Below, piece by piece: positions 1-6,818 of a stretch of DNA of 10,984 bases. Where the stretch lies: NCBI GenBank assembly GCA_026770585.1, contig MU646949.1, forward strand, positions 182,650 through 193,633, in the 5' to 3' direction. The stretch comes from Baffinella frigidus. Lineage: Eukaryota > Cryptophyceae > Cryptomonadales > Baffinellaceae. The notes below the pieces were generated by a model that saw only the letters and a program-made list of their open reading frames with translations, had not been told where the DNA came from and made no database searches. Made by a program: the position numbers and the translations under genes. Each line of letters opens with the position of its first letter. Positions within the stretch are counted from its first letter, which is position 1.

Positions 1-14
1 GGGGGGGGTTGACT

Positions 15-780
15 TTAGCTAGGCCTGCTGCTCGAGTTGTGCCTCCTGGAGGGTGGTGTGTCTGAGGTCGCCCGGGTGTGTGAGGGGTGGGGTTGGTGGC
101 CAGCGCCTGCGGGTGCTTCAACTCGGGGACATATTCTTTCAGGGGGGGGGTGCTACTTGAGCAAGGCCTGCTGCTCGAGCTGGGCCTCCTGGAGGGTGCG
201 CCCAAGGTCGTCTGAGCGCACGCGCTGTTCGTCGAGCACGCGCAGCAGCTCCTCGTTCTCCTCTTTCAGCGAAGCCACCTGTTGGTTAAGTTGACGGTTA
301 GGGCTGAGCTGGTGGGATAGCGTCTTTCTATTGTTTGTACCACGGATCGGCCACTTTGGGGGAGGATTCGCGGGAAACGGCCGCAGTTCGCCAAAAGTCA
401 AATAGCGGAGGAGCGGACGCGCTGCACGTCGAGCACGCGCAGCAGCTCCTTGTTCTCCACTTTCAGCGCGGCCACCTGTGTTAAGTTGACGGTTAACCAA
501 AACAGCGTCTTTCTATTGTTTGTACCACGAATCGGCCACTTTGGGGGAGGAATCGCGGAAATCGGCCGCATTTCTCCACAAGTCACATGGCTGAATTCGG
601 TTGAGCACACGGAGAAGCTCCTCGTTCTCCACTTTCAGCGCGGCCACCTGGGTTCAGTTGACGGTCTAGGGTTGGGGCTGGGGAAACAGCGTCTTTCTAT
701 TATTCGTACCACGGATCGGCCACTTTGGGGGGGAAATCGCAGAGTCCCCCCACCATTCCCCAAAGTCAGATACTTGAATT
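15..780 (-). repeat. Tandem array of exon 7 fragments plus intron spacer
   Basis: Units of about 170-200 bp repeat an exon 7 head and the preceding intron. Heads begin at 647 (VAALKVENEELLRVL then lost), 475 (VAALKVENKELLRVLDVQRV then stop) and 278 (the full exon). Each is preceded in sense by CCGTCAACT and a CAG acceptor. The spacer (about 315-420, 505-590, 688-780) shares GCGTCTTTCTATT, GTACCACG and CGGCCACTTTGGGG. A tail copy at about 75-15 keeps LQEAQLEQQA but has an in-frame TAG. These extra copies are read as decayed and non-coding. Confidence 0.8.
157..278 (-). CDS. Coiled-coil gene exon 7 (last one visible)
   Basis: Encodes VASLKEENEELLRVLDEQ then RVRSDDLGRTLQEAQLEQQ and ALL, strong coiled coil. 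The acceptor is CAACAG at 284-279. The donor is read as CAA|GTAGCA at 156, leaving two bases of a codon; without splicing the frame would stop at the TAG at 155-153. Two head fragments lie upstream in transcription (starts 647 and 475), and a tail copy carrying an in-frame TAG lies downstream (about 75-15). Confidence 0.7.
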
Positions 781-2830
781 TGGGCTATGCAAGGGGTTGA
801 GGTTTGGGTGTTGGTAGGCGGACATTGGGCTGGGTTCCGTGAGATTTGGAGAGATTCGGGTTTCGGGGTTGTCTCGGGGCTGGGTGGTGGAAGGGATGGT
901 GTTTAGGGTTTAGGGGTTTGGGTTTAGAGTTTAGGGTTTAGGGTTTAGGGTTTAGTGTTTAGGTTTTAGGGGTTTGGGTTTGGGTTTAGGGTTTAGGGTT
1001 TAGGTTTTAGGGATCAGGGTTTAAGCTTTGAGGTTCAGGGTTTAGGGTTTAGGGTTAGGAGGTAGAGACTCTTCCAGTTGACAGCATGCCACCTTGAGAA
1101 TAGTCTGAAAACCAACAAGCGTGAGACAGAGTTGGGGGGCAGACCTCTTCCTGCACCCTCTGCGACTTGGACATGAGGGAGGACCCGCTCATGTTGTCAT
1201 CCTTCAGCACCTGCAACGAGTTTAGGGTTTAGGGTTTGGGGTGTGGAGTTTGGGGTTTGCGGTTAAGGGTGTAGGGTGTAGGGTGTAGGGTGTAGGGTGT
1301 AGGGTGTAGGGTGTAGGGTGTAGGGTGTAGACCCGAGTTTCCTACAACCCCGAGTTTATCGCGTCACTTAACAGTTTCTATTTCGCAAGACGTCCGTCTA
1401 AAGGATTTCCGGGACACACCCCGGTGTTTTAAGCCCTGAACGTACAAAACGGCTCCAACGCCAAGCCTTAAACCTGAGATACAATCTAGGTGACGAGACT
1501 GAGTCGTGTGACGTTGGAGTGTGCCGCACGCGTTTGGGTTTGATGCCGTTTGCATGGCAGCGGTAGAGTTGAGAGTTTTATCACACCGTGCAAGGTTCGA
1601 GGGGAATAAATCAGAGAATAGGGGGGGATAAATAAAAGGGGTTAAATAAGAGAAGAAAAGATGAATAAGAGAAGACGAGATGACGACGCACCGGGTTCTC
1701 GTCTTTGAGAAGTTGGAGATCTTCGCGCATGTCATCCAAAGTTGACGGATTTGTACCGCAGACCCAGCATGTCAACTTAAGAATAGTCTCACAGTCAACC
1801 CGAGTGAGGCAGAGCTAGAAGTTGGGGCGCACCTGGTTCTCGTCTTTGAGAAGGTGAAGATCCTCCCGTATGTCGTCAAGGACACTCTACTCAGATCCGA
1901 CTCGTGGTCCTCGCCAAGGGTGTTCCTAGGGGGGTGAACCCGGAATAAGCTGTCTCGGGTTGCTAGTGAGACGCACCTGGTTCTCGTCTTTGAGAAGTTG
2001 GAGCTCTTCCCGCATGTCGTCAAGGATGCTTTTGAGATCCGACTCGTGGTCCTGGTGTTCAGGGTTTAGGGTTCAGGGCTGAAGGTTTGGGGTGAGGGGT
2101 TAGGATGAGGGGTTAGGGTTGAGGGTTTAGAAGGAGTGCGAGACATGTCATCCAGAATGATCTTCAGATCCGTCTCGTGGTCCTGGTGTTTAGGGTGTAG
2201 GGTTTAGGGTTTAGGGTTTAGGGTTTAGGATTTAGGGTTTAGGGTTTAGGGTCTAGGGTTTGTCGTCAAGGATGCTCTTCAGAACCGATTCGTGGTGCTG
2301 ATGTAGGATGAGGGGTGTATGGTTTGGGGTTTAAGGTTTGGGGTTAGGGGTGAGGGTTCAGGGTGCAGGGTTGAGGGTTTAGAAGGAGTGCGAGACATGC
2401 CATCCAGAATGATCTTCAGATCCGACTCGTGGACCTATCGGGGTTTGGAATTTGGGGTTTAGGGTTCAGGGTTTAGGGCTGAGGGTTTAGGGTTCAAGGT
2501 TTAGGGTGTTTAGTGTTTGGGGTTTGGAGTTTTATGGCACCTTCTGCAGCTTGAAGGTTTAGGGTGTTGAGTGTTTGGGGTTTGGGGTTTATGGCACCTT
2601 CTGCAGCTTGAGGGACTTGATCTTGTTCTCGAGATCGTGGTGCACGCGCTGCTGCTCCGAGATGTCTCTTTGCTTCGCTTCCGCCTGCGTTCCGGCAAGA
2701 GGTTGGGGTTTAAGATGTAAGATGCAGGGAGGAGAGAGAGTGTAGGGTGCAGGGGTAAGAGAGAGTGAGAAGGCATGGAAGATAGAGCGAGAGAGGAGAG
2801 CATGTGTGTGTGTGTGAGAGCGAGAGAGAC

Positions 2831-2882
<52 letters not shown>

Positions 2883-3646
2883 GTGTGTGTGTTCTCGAGA
2901 TCGTGGTGCACGCGCTGCTGCTCCGTGATGTCTCTTTGCTTCGCTTCCGCCTGCTTTCCGGTTAGGGCTTAGAGTGTAGGGTGTAGGGTGTAGGGGTAAG
3001 GGTCTAGGATGAGAGAGAGAGTGAGAGGGCAAGCGAGGGCGAGACAGAGCATGTGAGCGAGGAGAGAAAGTTTCTGTATGTGTGTGTGTGTGTGTATGTA
3101 TGTGTACGTGTGTGCGTGAGAGAGAAAGCGAGCGAGAGAGAGAGAGAGAGAGACAGAGAGAGAGAGAGGGAGAGAGAGTGTGTTCTCGAGATCGTGGTGC
3201 ACGCGCTGCTGCTCCGAGATGTCTCTTTGCTTCGCTTCCGCCTGATTTCGGGTAACAGGTTGGGGTTTAAGAGGGTGCAGGGATGGGAGAGAGTGAGAGG
3301 GCATGAAAGAGAGAGCAAGAGAGGAGAGCGTGTGTGTGTGTGTGTGTGTGTGAAAGAAAGAGACAGAGACATGCATAGAGAGAGAGACAGGGAGAGAGAG
3401 TCTGTGTGGTCTCAATTTCGTGAGGCACGCGCTGTTTATCTGCAATGTCTCTTTGCTTCGCGTCCGTCTGCAATCCGGTTAGGGTGCAGGGTGTAGGGTG
3501 TAGGGTGTAGGGGCAAGGGATGAGAGAGAGAGGGGGGGCATGCGAGAGACAGAGCGAGCATGCGGGGGAGGGGGGGGGGCATGCGAGAGAGGAGAGCATG
3601 TGTCTGTGAGAGAGAGAGAGACAGAGAGCGAGAAAAGGGGAGATAC

Positions 3647-3678
<32 letters not shown>

Positions 3679-6582
3679 AGGGAGAGAGCGAGAGAGCGAG
3701 AGAGAGGGCGTGGAAACCCCGCGAAATCAATCGCGTTTCTGGGTTGACTCGCCTGCCGCATCAGACCCCGAAATTAATCGGGTTTCTGGGTGGACTCGCT
3801 CGCCTGGGTCATGAGGTCCCGGTGCTTGTTGACGTAATCCTTGTACTCAGCATCGAGGCCGTCGAACTTGGATCGCGCCAGCGTGTACTTCGCCTCTTTC
3901 TGCGTGTTTCGGGGTTCGGGTTTCGGGTTCCGGGTGTCGGGTGTGTCGTATTCCGGGTTACGGGTCCCGGATTCTGGGTTTTGGGTTCAGGGTTTCGGGT
4001 GTCATATTCCGGGTTTCGGGTTCCGGGTTTCGGGTTTCGGGTTTCGGGTTCCGGGTTTCGGGCTTTGGGGTTGGCGCTCAGCGCCGGCTACCCACACGGT
4101 GGACTAAAAAGTCCCCAAGACGCCCTAAAATCCGGGGCTTACGTGACAAATTTTGTACCGGTAAAAAGGCTAAAATTGGTGAACTTGAAGGAGACTCCAG
4201 TTAAAATGAAAACCTCGTAGTTTACCGAGTGGCGTGTACTTTCCCTCTTTTCACGAGCGGGGTGTGCGGGGTAATTGCCCAGCGCCGGGGGTTCGGGGCA
4301 CGTCGTGCCGAGCGAGGTGTGCGGGGTGAGTGCTTAGCGCCGGGGTCACGGGGCAAGGCGTGGGGTTCGGTCGGGTTTCGCATCTGTTGGCCACGCAAAC
4401 AATGACATACTTGCAAACGTTGACGGTTTAGTTCCAGCATGGTCAACGTTTGCCATTGTTTCATTATTGTTTTTACTAGCCCTAGTCAAGTCAGCCAGAG
4501 AACAAGGCCTGGTGCATGTTCGCTAGGGTTTCAGGTTGAGTGTTTCGTTTTGCGGGTTCCTGGTTCGGGTTCCGTGTTTCAGGTTTCGGGTTTCACTTTT
4601 CGGGTGGCGGGTTTCGGGTTCCGAGTTTCGGGTTCCGGGTTCCGGGTTTCGGGTTCCGGGTTTGAGGTGTTGGGTTTCGGGTTCCGGGTTTCGGGTTCCG
4701 GGTTTCCGATTTCAGGATCCGGGAATCAAGATTTTTTCGGGTTTCTGGTTTCTGATTTCGGGTTTCGGGCTTAAAGTTTCGGATTTTGGGATTTCGGGTT
4801 CCGGGAATCAGGATTCGGGGTTTTGGTTTCTGATTTCGGGTTCCAGGCTCCAGTTTTCGGGGTTCGGGTGTCGGGCGTGCCATCTTCAGCTCCCGGCGCA
4901 GCTCCTCCCTCTCCTGCGCGTCCTCATCCGCCTCTGTAAAGTCATTCCGGTACCTGCGCGCGTCCCGCCCCACACATTAATGGGTGGCCGCCCCACACAT
5001 TGATGGGTGGCCGCCCCACACATTAATGTGATTTTTTTTGCAATTTAGAACATCCGGCGTTTGCCTCTCCTGCGCGTCCTCATCCGCCTCTGTAAAGTCG
5101 TTGCGATACCTGTGACCGCCCCACAAATTAATGAGAATATCGTTGCAATTTATCCGGGCTGGCCCGCCTCAGACTCGTCCTCATCCGCCTCTGAGAACGT
5201 CCGGACGGGCCCGCCTCAAGACTTTCGTGGTGCAAATGTAAAATTGAAGAGGTTGAGAAGTGTTTTAACAGTACCTTGGTTTGAACTTTGTATCGGCATG
5301 GCGTTCTAAATTAGCACGATATTCCTACGAACATGTCGATCTTGGGACATGACCATTAATTACGGCCGACCTAGTCAAACCCGTCATGTTAGGGATGAGG
5401 GTATCAAACCGCAGAACCGAACCCCCTATTCAGCCCGGAATCAAGAGAGCTGCAGTTGCAGATGGGTTTAGAGCTTAGAGTGTAGGTTCAGATCTTCCCT
5501 ACGACGGACGCCGGCCAGTCGACTGGCATAGTGAAGCTTCGACAGGGATAACTGGGGCACTAAGCCAACGTGACCTGAGACCCGGGGGGTCAACGAGACC
5601 CGAGCTGGGGGGGGTTAACGACGGACAGTGCACCGTGGTGCAAAATACACCACGGGCTCTCGCAAGTCAGGTACTCTGCTCGGTTTTGTCCCCCAGATTT
5701 CGGCCCGTGCTATGGGGGGTGTTGCCGCACGATACCTCCCTCGTACACATCCGGCAACCTTGAACCAGGAACATAATCTGAGGCTCGGGGACAGAACGCC
5801 GTTTGGGACCTCTGGTGCAAGTGCTAGAGCTCGCAGAGCAGTAGCATTCCACCAATCCTCACGGGAGAACCGATTTTCAAACCTTCAATTTACTTTGGCA
5901 CACTCCCCGAAAAAGGAGGTCTGCCCAGGCAAAACCAAAGATTTAAAATCGACGGTTTGGTCCTCCCGTGAGGGTTTGGTGGTTGTGAGGACATCGCGGG
6001 CTAGCGCGCTCGAACGCTGGCCCCAGAAGGGCTCCACCAGGACGGGTGCACATGTGAGGCCTGGGCGGGCACGGAAGGGAACCGGTCAAGGGTGGTGCGC
6101 AAGTCCGACGTGACCCGCTGCTCCTCCAGCCGCTTGATCTGCATGTTGGTCTGCAGGATCTTGCCCTTCAAGTCCTCCACCACGTCTTTGATCCCCTCCA
6201 TCCCAGCGTATATCTGAGTGCCGCCCGCGCGTGCCGCGCCCCCCGCGCTCGCAGGCCGCGCTGCAGCCGGCTTGCTGGTGTGGCCTGTCTTGCCGACTGC
6301 CCCACCACCTCCCCCACCGCGCGCCGCCTCGAGCCGCATCTCAAGGTCGCGCTGCTGGCCCTTGAGCCTCTCAAGTTGGTCGTGCAGCTCGCGGACCTTG
6401 CCATCCCTCCCAATGCCATCGACCGCCCTGCCGGCCTTGAGCGCGTCCGCCTGCTCCTTGAGGATGATCAGCCGGTGCGTCAGCCGCTCCTCGCGGTCCG
6501 CCTGCTCATGCTGCTGCGCCTTCAGCCGCTTGTTCTCCTCGCGCTCCAAAAGCAGCGCCTCGTCCCACGATTTCCCGCCCAT
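157..6582 (-). CDS. Long coiled-coil protein gene, seven exons, 3' end outside the window
   Basis: Seven exons join in one frame: 6582-6110, 4953-4881, 3899-3804, 2684-2598, 2051-1977, 1210-1145 and 278-157 (minus strand), 992 nt or 330 codons plus two bases. The product is almost entirely charged heptad-like coiled coil rich in E, K, Q, L and R, with a Gly-rich then Ala/Pro-rich linker at about residues 95-120. No membrane segment or signal peptide is seen. Residues about 8-40 (EREENKRLK, then HRLIILKE) resemble the N-terminal coiled coil of RPGRIP1L/fantom, a ciliary transition-zone scaffold, and the following RELHDQLERL stretch fits the next helix of that family. Coiled coils match one another easily, so this is tentative; another centrosomal or flagellar coiled-coil protein is possible. 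The C2 domains expected for RPGRIP1L would lie beyond base 1. Exons 3-6 are each multiples of three in phase 0. Confidence 0.7.
846..1058. repeat. Telomere-like (TTTAGGG)n interstitial repeat
   Basis: Degenerate TTTAGGG units with variants TTTGGG and TTTTAGGG, densest at 900-1058. The G-rich strand is the plus strand, so the transcript of the surrounding minus-strand gene is C-rich (CCCTAAA). It lies within the intron between exons 6 and 7. Degeneracy and flanking gene sequence argue against a true chromosome end. Confidence 0.85.
1071..1132 (-). repeat. Dispersed intronic repeat, diverged third copy
   Basis: Begins 13 bp after the exon 6 donor. Shares CTCAC, GACTATTCTCAAGGT, GCATGCTG and TCAACT with the other two copies, but lacks the loop around GCGGTACAAATCC. 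Orientation is again sense. Confidence 0.65.
1145..1210 (-). CDS. Coiled-coil gene exon 6
   Basis: A 66-bp phase-0 exon encoding VLKDDNMSGSSLMSK then SQRVQEE. The acceptor is TTGCAG at 1216-1211 and the donor GAG|GTCTGC at 1144. Unlike its neighbours it has no duplicated fragments here. Telomere-like CCCTAAA repeats (sense strand) lie directly upstream, and a dispersed intronic repeat starts 13 bp inside the following intron. Confidence 0.65.
1220..1330. repeat. TTTAGGG and TGTAGGG repeats upstream of exon 6
   Basis: A short TTTAGGG stretch is followed by about eight near-perfect TGTAGGG units (about 1268-1329). In sense orientation the C-rich tract ends a few bases before the exon 6 acceptor TTGCAG, where a polypyrimidine tract is expected. 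Confidence 0.85.
1331..1691. other. Intron interior without recognised features
   Basis: Non-repetitive intron sequence between exons 5 and 6 of the coiled-coil gene. It is more AT-rich than its surroundings (1600-1680 is purine-rich with AATAAA-like runs). Open frames on either strand show no recognisable protein. I see no RNA gene. Confidence 0.5.
1735..1813 (-). repeat. Dispersed intronic repeat, copy in the coiled-coil gene
   Basis: Begins 19 bp after the donor of the frameshifted exon 5 copy. It includes AAGTTGAC and GTCAACTT, which can form an 8-bp stem. The plus-strand copy at 7674-7748 has one A to G change in the stem that keeps pairing as G-U. Confidence 0.85.
1833..1909 (-). pseudogene. 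Full-length but frameshifted copy of exon 5
   Basis: 77 bp against 75 in the intact exon. The 5' part reads DHESDL and the 3' part, in another frame, still spells EDLHLLKDENQ. The donor is intact, while the acceptor has become CGAG. If spliced in, it would shift the frame. Confidence 0.7.
1977..2051 (-). CDS. Coiled-coil gene exon 5
   Basis: A 75-bp phase-0 exon encoding DHESDLKSILDDM then REELQLLKDENQ. The acceptor is CACCAG at 2057-2052. The donor CAG|GTGCGT is a near-consensus 5' splice site. It is the complete, frame-intact member of an array with three head fragments upstream and two later copies downstream, one frameshifted and one lacking its 5' part. It joins exon 6 to give KDENQ-VLKDDN, continuous coiled coil. 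Confidence 0.75.
2440..2590. repeat. Telomere-like repeats and duplicated exon 4 tail
   Basis: GGGTTTAGGG-type repeats with a 57-bp tandem duplication. The exon 4 end (ATGGCACCTTCTGCAGCTTGA in plus orientation minus its last base) occurs at 2534 and 2591 with matching TGTTTGGGGTTTGG flanks. The 2534 copy is an exon tail with donor, downstream of the real exon in transcription. Confidence 0.8.
2598..2684 (-). CDS. Coiled-coil gene exon 4
   Basis: An 87-bp phase-0 exon encoding AEAKQRDISEQQRVHHDLEN and then KIKSLKLQK. The acceptor is ACGCAG at 2690-2685 and the donor AAG|GTGCCA at 2597. It is the only complete copy in an array: three heads lie upstream in transcription (2950, 3241, 3467) and one tail downstream (2553-2530). 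Codons join in frame with exons 3 and 5. Confidence 0.75.
2685..3740 (-). repeat. Array of exon 4 heads with (GA)n/(GT)n microsatellites
   Basis: Units of about 226-291 bp. Heads start at 2950, 3241 and 3467, each preceded by a CAG acceptor, encoding AEAKQRDI(T/S)EQQRVHHDLEN in the first two and the diverged TDAKQRDIADKQRVPHEIE in the third. The first two break off at exactly the same base after the Asn codon and run into CA then CT repeats (sense). Microsatellites include (GA)n 2835-2880, (GT)n 2881-2890 and 3079-3095, (TG)11 3331-3352 and GA-rich 3610-3710. Any translation through these is low-complexity (HTHTLSLSLS) and not taken as protein. Confidence 0.8.
3719..3803 (-). repeat. Duplicated exon 3 donor edge
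   Basis: The sequence just inside the intron after exon 3 occurs twice about 49 bp apart (3719-3755 and 3766-3804). Both copies have CAG|GCGAG followed in sense by CCCAGAAAC and ATTGATTTCG or ATTAATTTCG. The extra copy lies downstream in transcription. Confidence 0.7.
3804..3899 (-). CDS. Coiled-coil gene exon 3
   Basis: A 96-bp phase-0 exon encoding KEAKYTLARSKFDGLDAEY and then KDYVNKHRDLMTQ, a helix with heptad spacing. The acceptor is ACGCAG at 3905-3900. The donor reads CAG|GCGAGC, a GC rather than GT donor. A duplicated copy of this edge at about 3745-3719 keeps CAG|GCGAGT, which supports the boundary. Upstream lies a long C-rich (sense) repeat of CCCGAAACCCGG type. Confidence 0.7.
3905..4070. 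repeat. GGGTTTCGGG/GGGTTCCGGG repeat upstream of exon 3
   Basis: About 165 bp of degenerate 7-bp units (GGGTTTC, GGGTTCC). In the sense of the coiled-coil gene it reads CCCGAAACCCGGAAC and ends directly at the exon 3 acceptor. It differs from the TTTAGGG type by the C in each unit. Confidence 0.85.
4071..4520. other. Intron segment with a small tandem repeat and a stem-loop
   Basis: No coding sequence recognised. A tandem pair of about 55 bp at 4254-4360 shares CGAGCGRGGTGTGCGGGG and AGCGCCGGGG. A stem-loop is formed by GCAAACGTTGAC (4413-4424) and GTCAACGTTTGC (4442-4453), a perfect 12-bp stem with a 17-nt loop. The remainder shows nothing I can name. Confidence 0.6.
4413..4453. repeat. 12-bp stem-loop in intron
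   Basis: Perfect inverted arms GCAAACGTTGAC and GTCAACGTTTGC with a 17-nt loop. Weaker similarity (ACAATG) extends beyond the arms. The GTTGAC/GTCAAC core also occurs in other introns of this gene. Confidence 0.65.
4525..4870. repeat. GGGTTTCGGGTTCCGGG repeat downstream of exon 2
   Basis: About 345 bp of degenerate GGGTTTC/GGGTTCC units with GATTTCGGG and GGAATCAGGATT variants. C-rich in the sense of the host gene. It begins within about 10 bases of the exon 2 end. Translations (GFGFRVSGFGFRV) are repeat artefacts. Confidence 0.85.
4881..4953 (-). CDS. Coiled-coil gene exon 2
   Basis: This encodes the acidic coiled coil YRNDFTEADEDAQ followed by EREELRRELKM. The acceptor CAG at 4956-4954 is fixed by comparison with a duplicated head at 5109-5064: the two copies match from this point and differ before it. 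The exon starts with one base completing a codon, matching the two bases left by exon 1. The downstream edge is less certain: no GT donor lies near, and the best candidate is GCACGC (a GC donor) at 4880. Confidence 0.65.
4965..5193 (-). repeat. Exon 2 head copies linked to a 23-bp tandem repeat
   Basis: A 23-bp unit (CCGCCCCACACATTRATGGG then TGG) occurs at 4965-4987 and 4988-5010, partially from 5011, and as a diverged copy at 5116-5133. Next to it is an exon 2 head at 5109-5064 (YRNDFTEADEDAQER) after a CACAG acceptor, and an 18-bp internal fragment at 5176-5193 (EADED). The 23-bp unit lies just upstream of the acceptor in both larger copies, and TTGCAATTTA follows it in plus orientation, so exon head and repeat were duplicated together. 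Confidence 0.75.
5210..6000. other. Long intron interior, little recognised
   Basis: Unique sequence in the intron between exons 1 and 2 of the coiled-coil gene. No protein-like frame on either strand. Two inverted repeats are present: an 8-bp stem CCGTGGTG/CACCACGG (5633-5640, 5648-5655) and a 15-bp imperfect pair CCTCACGGGAGAACC (5857-5871)/GGTCCTCCCGTGAGG (5959-5973, 14 of 15 pairing). The second could be the ends of a 117-bp non-autonomous element, but no target duplication is visible. Confidence 0.5.
5857..5973. repeat. 117-bp segment with imperfect terminal inverted repeats
   Basis: Ends pair over 14 of 15 bases (CCTCACGGGAGRACC), and a GATTTT/AAAATC pair lies further in. Flanks show no clear duplication, so a small MITE or an ordinary hairpin are both possible. 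Confidence 0.45.
6110..6582 (-). CDS. Coiled-coil gene exon 1 (N-terminus)
   Basis: The start is the ATG at 6582-6580 (MGGKSWDEALLL). Reading upstream of it relies only on a non-ATG codon and looks unlike coiled coil. The exon encodes two helical stretches (about residues 8-40 and 60-95), a run of six glycines, an Ala/Pro/Ser linker, then a third helix ending LEEQRVT. The donor is placed at 6109 (GTCGGA) because it leaves two bases of a codon, which is what exon 2 needs, and because WDR6 exon 2 uses the similar GTCGGG. The open frame continues to about 6001 but loses coiled-coil character, so that part is read as intron. A later donor is possible. Confidence 0.7.
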
Positions 6583-6818
6583 TGTCTGCTGGTTCTCCCC
6601 CACGAACCAACAAAGCGCGCCCAAACGCCCGTCCCTGCTCAAGAACGCGAAGTTTGAAAATTGATGGTCAAATGAACATTACGTATATGAGGGACGTATA
6701 TGCGTGACGAGACAGGTTATTGAGAAAAATCCAGCTCAATATACGTATATGACTCCCTTCACATTTTTGGTTTGACCATCAACTTGAGAGGGCAGAGGGG
6801 ACCTCCAAAACCGCCGGC
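6583..6818. promoter_or_regulatory. Shared divergent promoter between the two genes
   Basis: Only 236 bp separate the two start codons, so both promoters and 5' UTRs must lie here. The AT-richer core is bounded by a perfect 12-bp inverted repeat: TTGATGGTCAAA at 6661-6672 and TTTGACCATCAA at 6771-6782. Inside are three copies of ACGTATATG (6681-6689, 6694-6702, 6743-6751). No convincing TATA box was assigned. The symmetric outer arms suggest the same site faces both genes. Confidence 0.65.
6661..6782. repeat. 12-bp perfect inverted repeat bounding the promoter core
   Basis: TTGATGGTCAAA (6661-6672) and its exact reverse complement (6771-6782) frame a 98-bp core. The left arm is 78 bp upstream of the minus-strand ATG and the right arm 36 bp upstream of the plus-strand ATG. 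It could be a paired transcription-factor site or remnant ends of an insertion. The sequence does not decide. Confidence 0.8.

Larger units (their letters stand above)
1692..2434 (-). repeat. Array of exon 5 fragments among telomere-like repeats
   Basis: In transcription order: heads starting at 2434 (VHESDLKIILDGM), 2297 (HHESVLKSILDD) and 2182 (DHETDLKIILDDM), each after an AG acceptor; the intact exon at 2051-1977; a full-length copy at 1909-1833 with two extra bases that shift the frame but with its GTGCGC donor kept; and a 3' part at about 1737-1692 (DDMREDLQLLKDEN) with donor GTGCGT. The heads at 2434 and 2182 also share their downstream flank, about 250 bp apart. Degenerate TTTAGGG repeats fill the gaps. 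Confidence 0.8.

Noticed and set aside
900-1330. A true telomere or chromosome end
   Set aside because: Units are degenerate, interrupted by exons and flanked on both sides by the same gene, so they are interstitial.
2775-3760. Long open frames on both strands rich in HTHTLSLSLS or RERERERE
   Set aside because: They are translations of (GA)n and (GT)n microsatellites, open because the repeats lack stops. The only real coding sequence inside is the exon 4 fragments.
3840-4970. Open frames reading GFGFRVSGFGFRVSG or GTRNPKPETRN
   Set aside because: Direct translations of the 7-bp GGGTTTC/GGGTTCC repeat, with no independent protein signal.
5535-5560. Large-subunit rRNA fragment
   Set aside because: ACAGGGATAACTGG recalls a conserved LSU rRNA motif, but the match is about 14 bases and the flanks do not continue it.
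5628-6113. A 161-codon plus-strand open frame in the coiled-coil gene intron
   Set aside because: No family resemblance, and the composition looks like random GC-rich sequence. Its 3' end overlaps the edge of exon 1.
6218-6664. Plus-strand open frames opposite exon 1 of the coiled-coil gene
   Set aside because: They are shadows of the GC-rich minus-strand exon, which has clear heptads, a start codon and consistent splicing.
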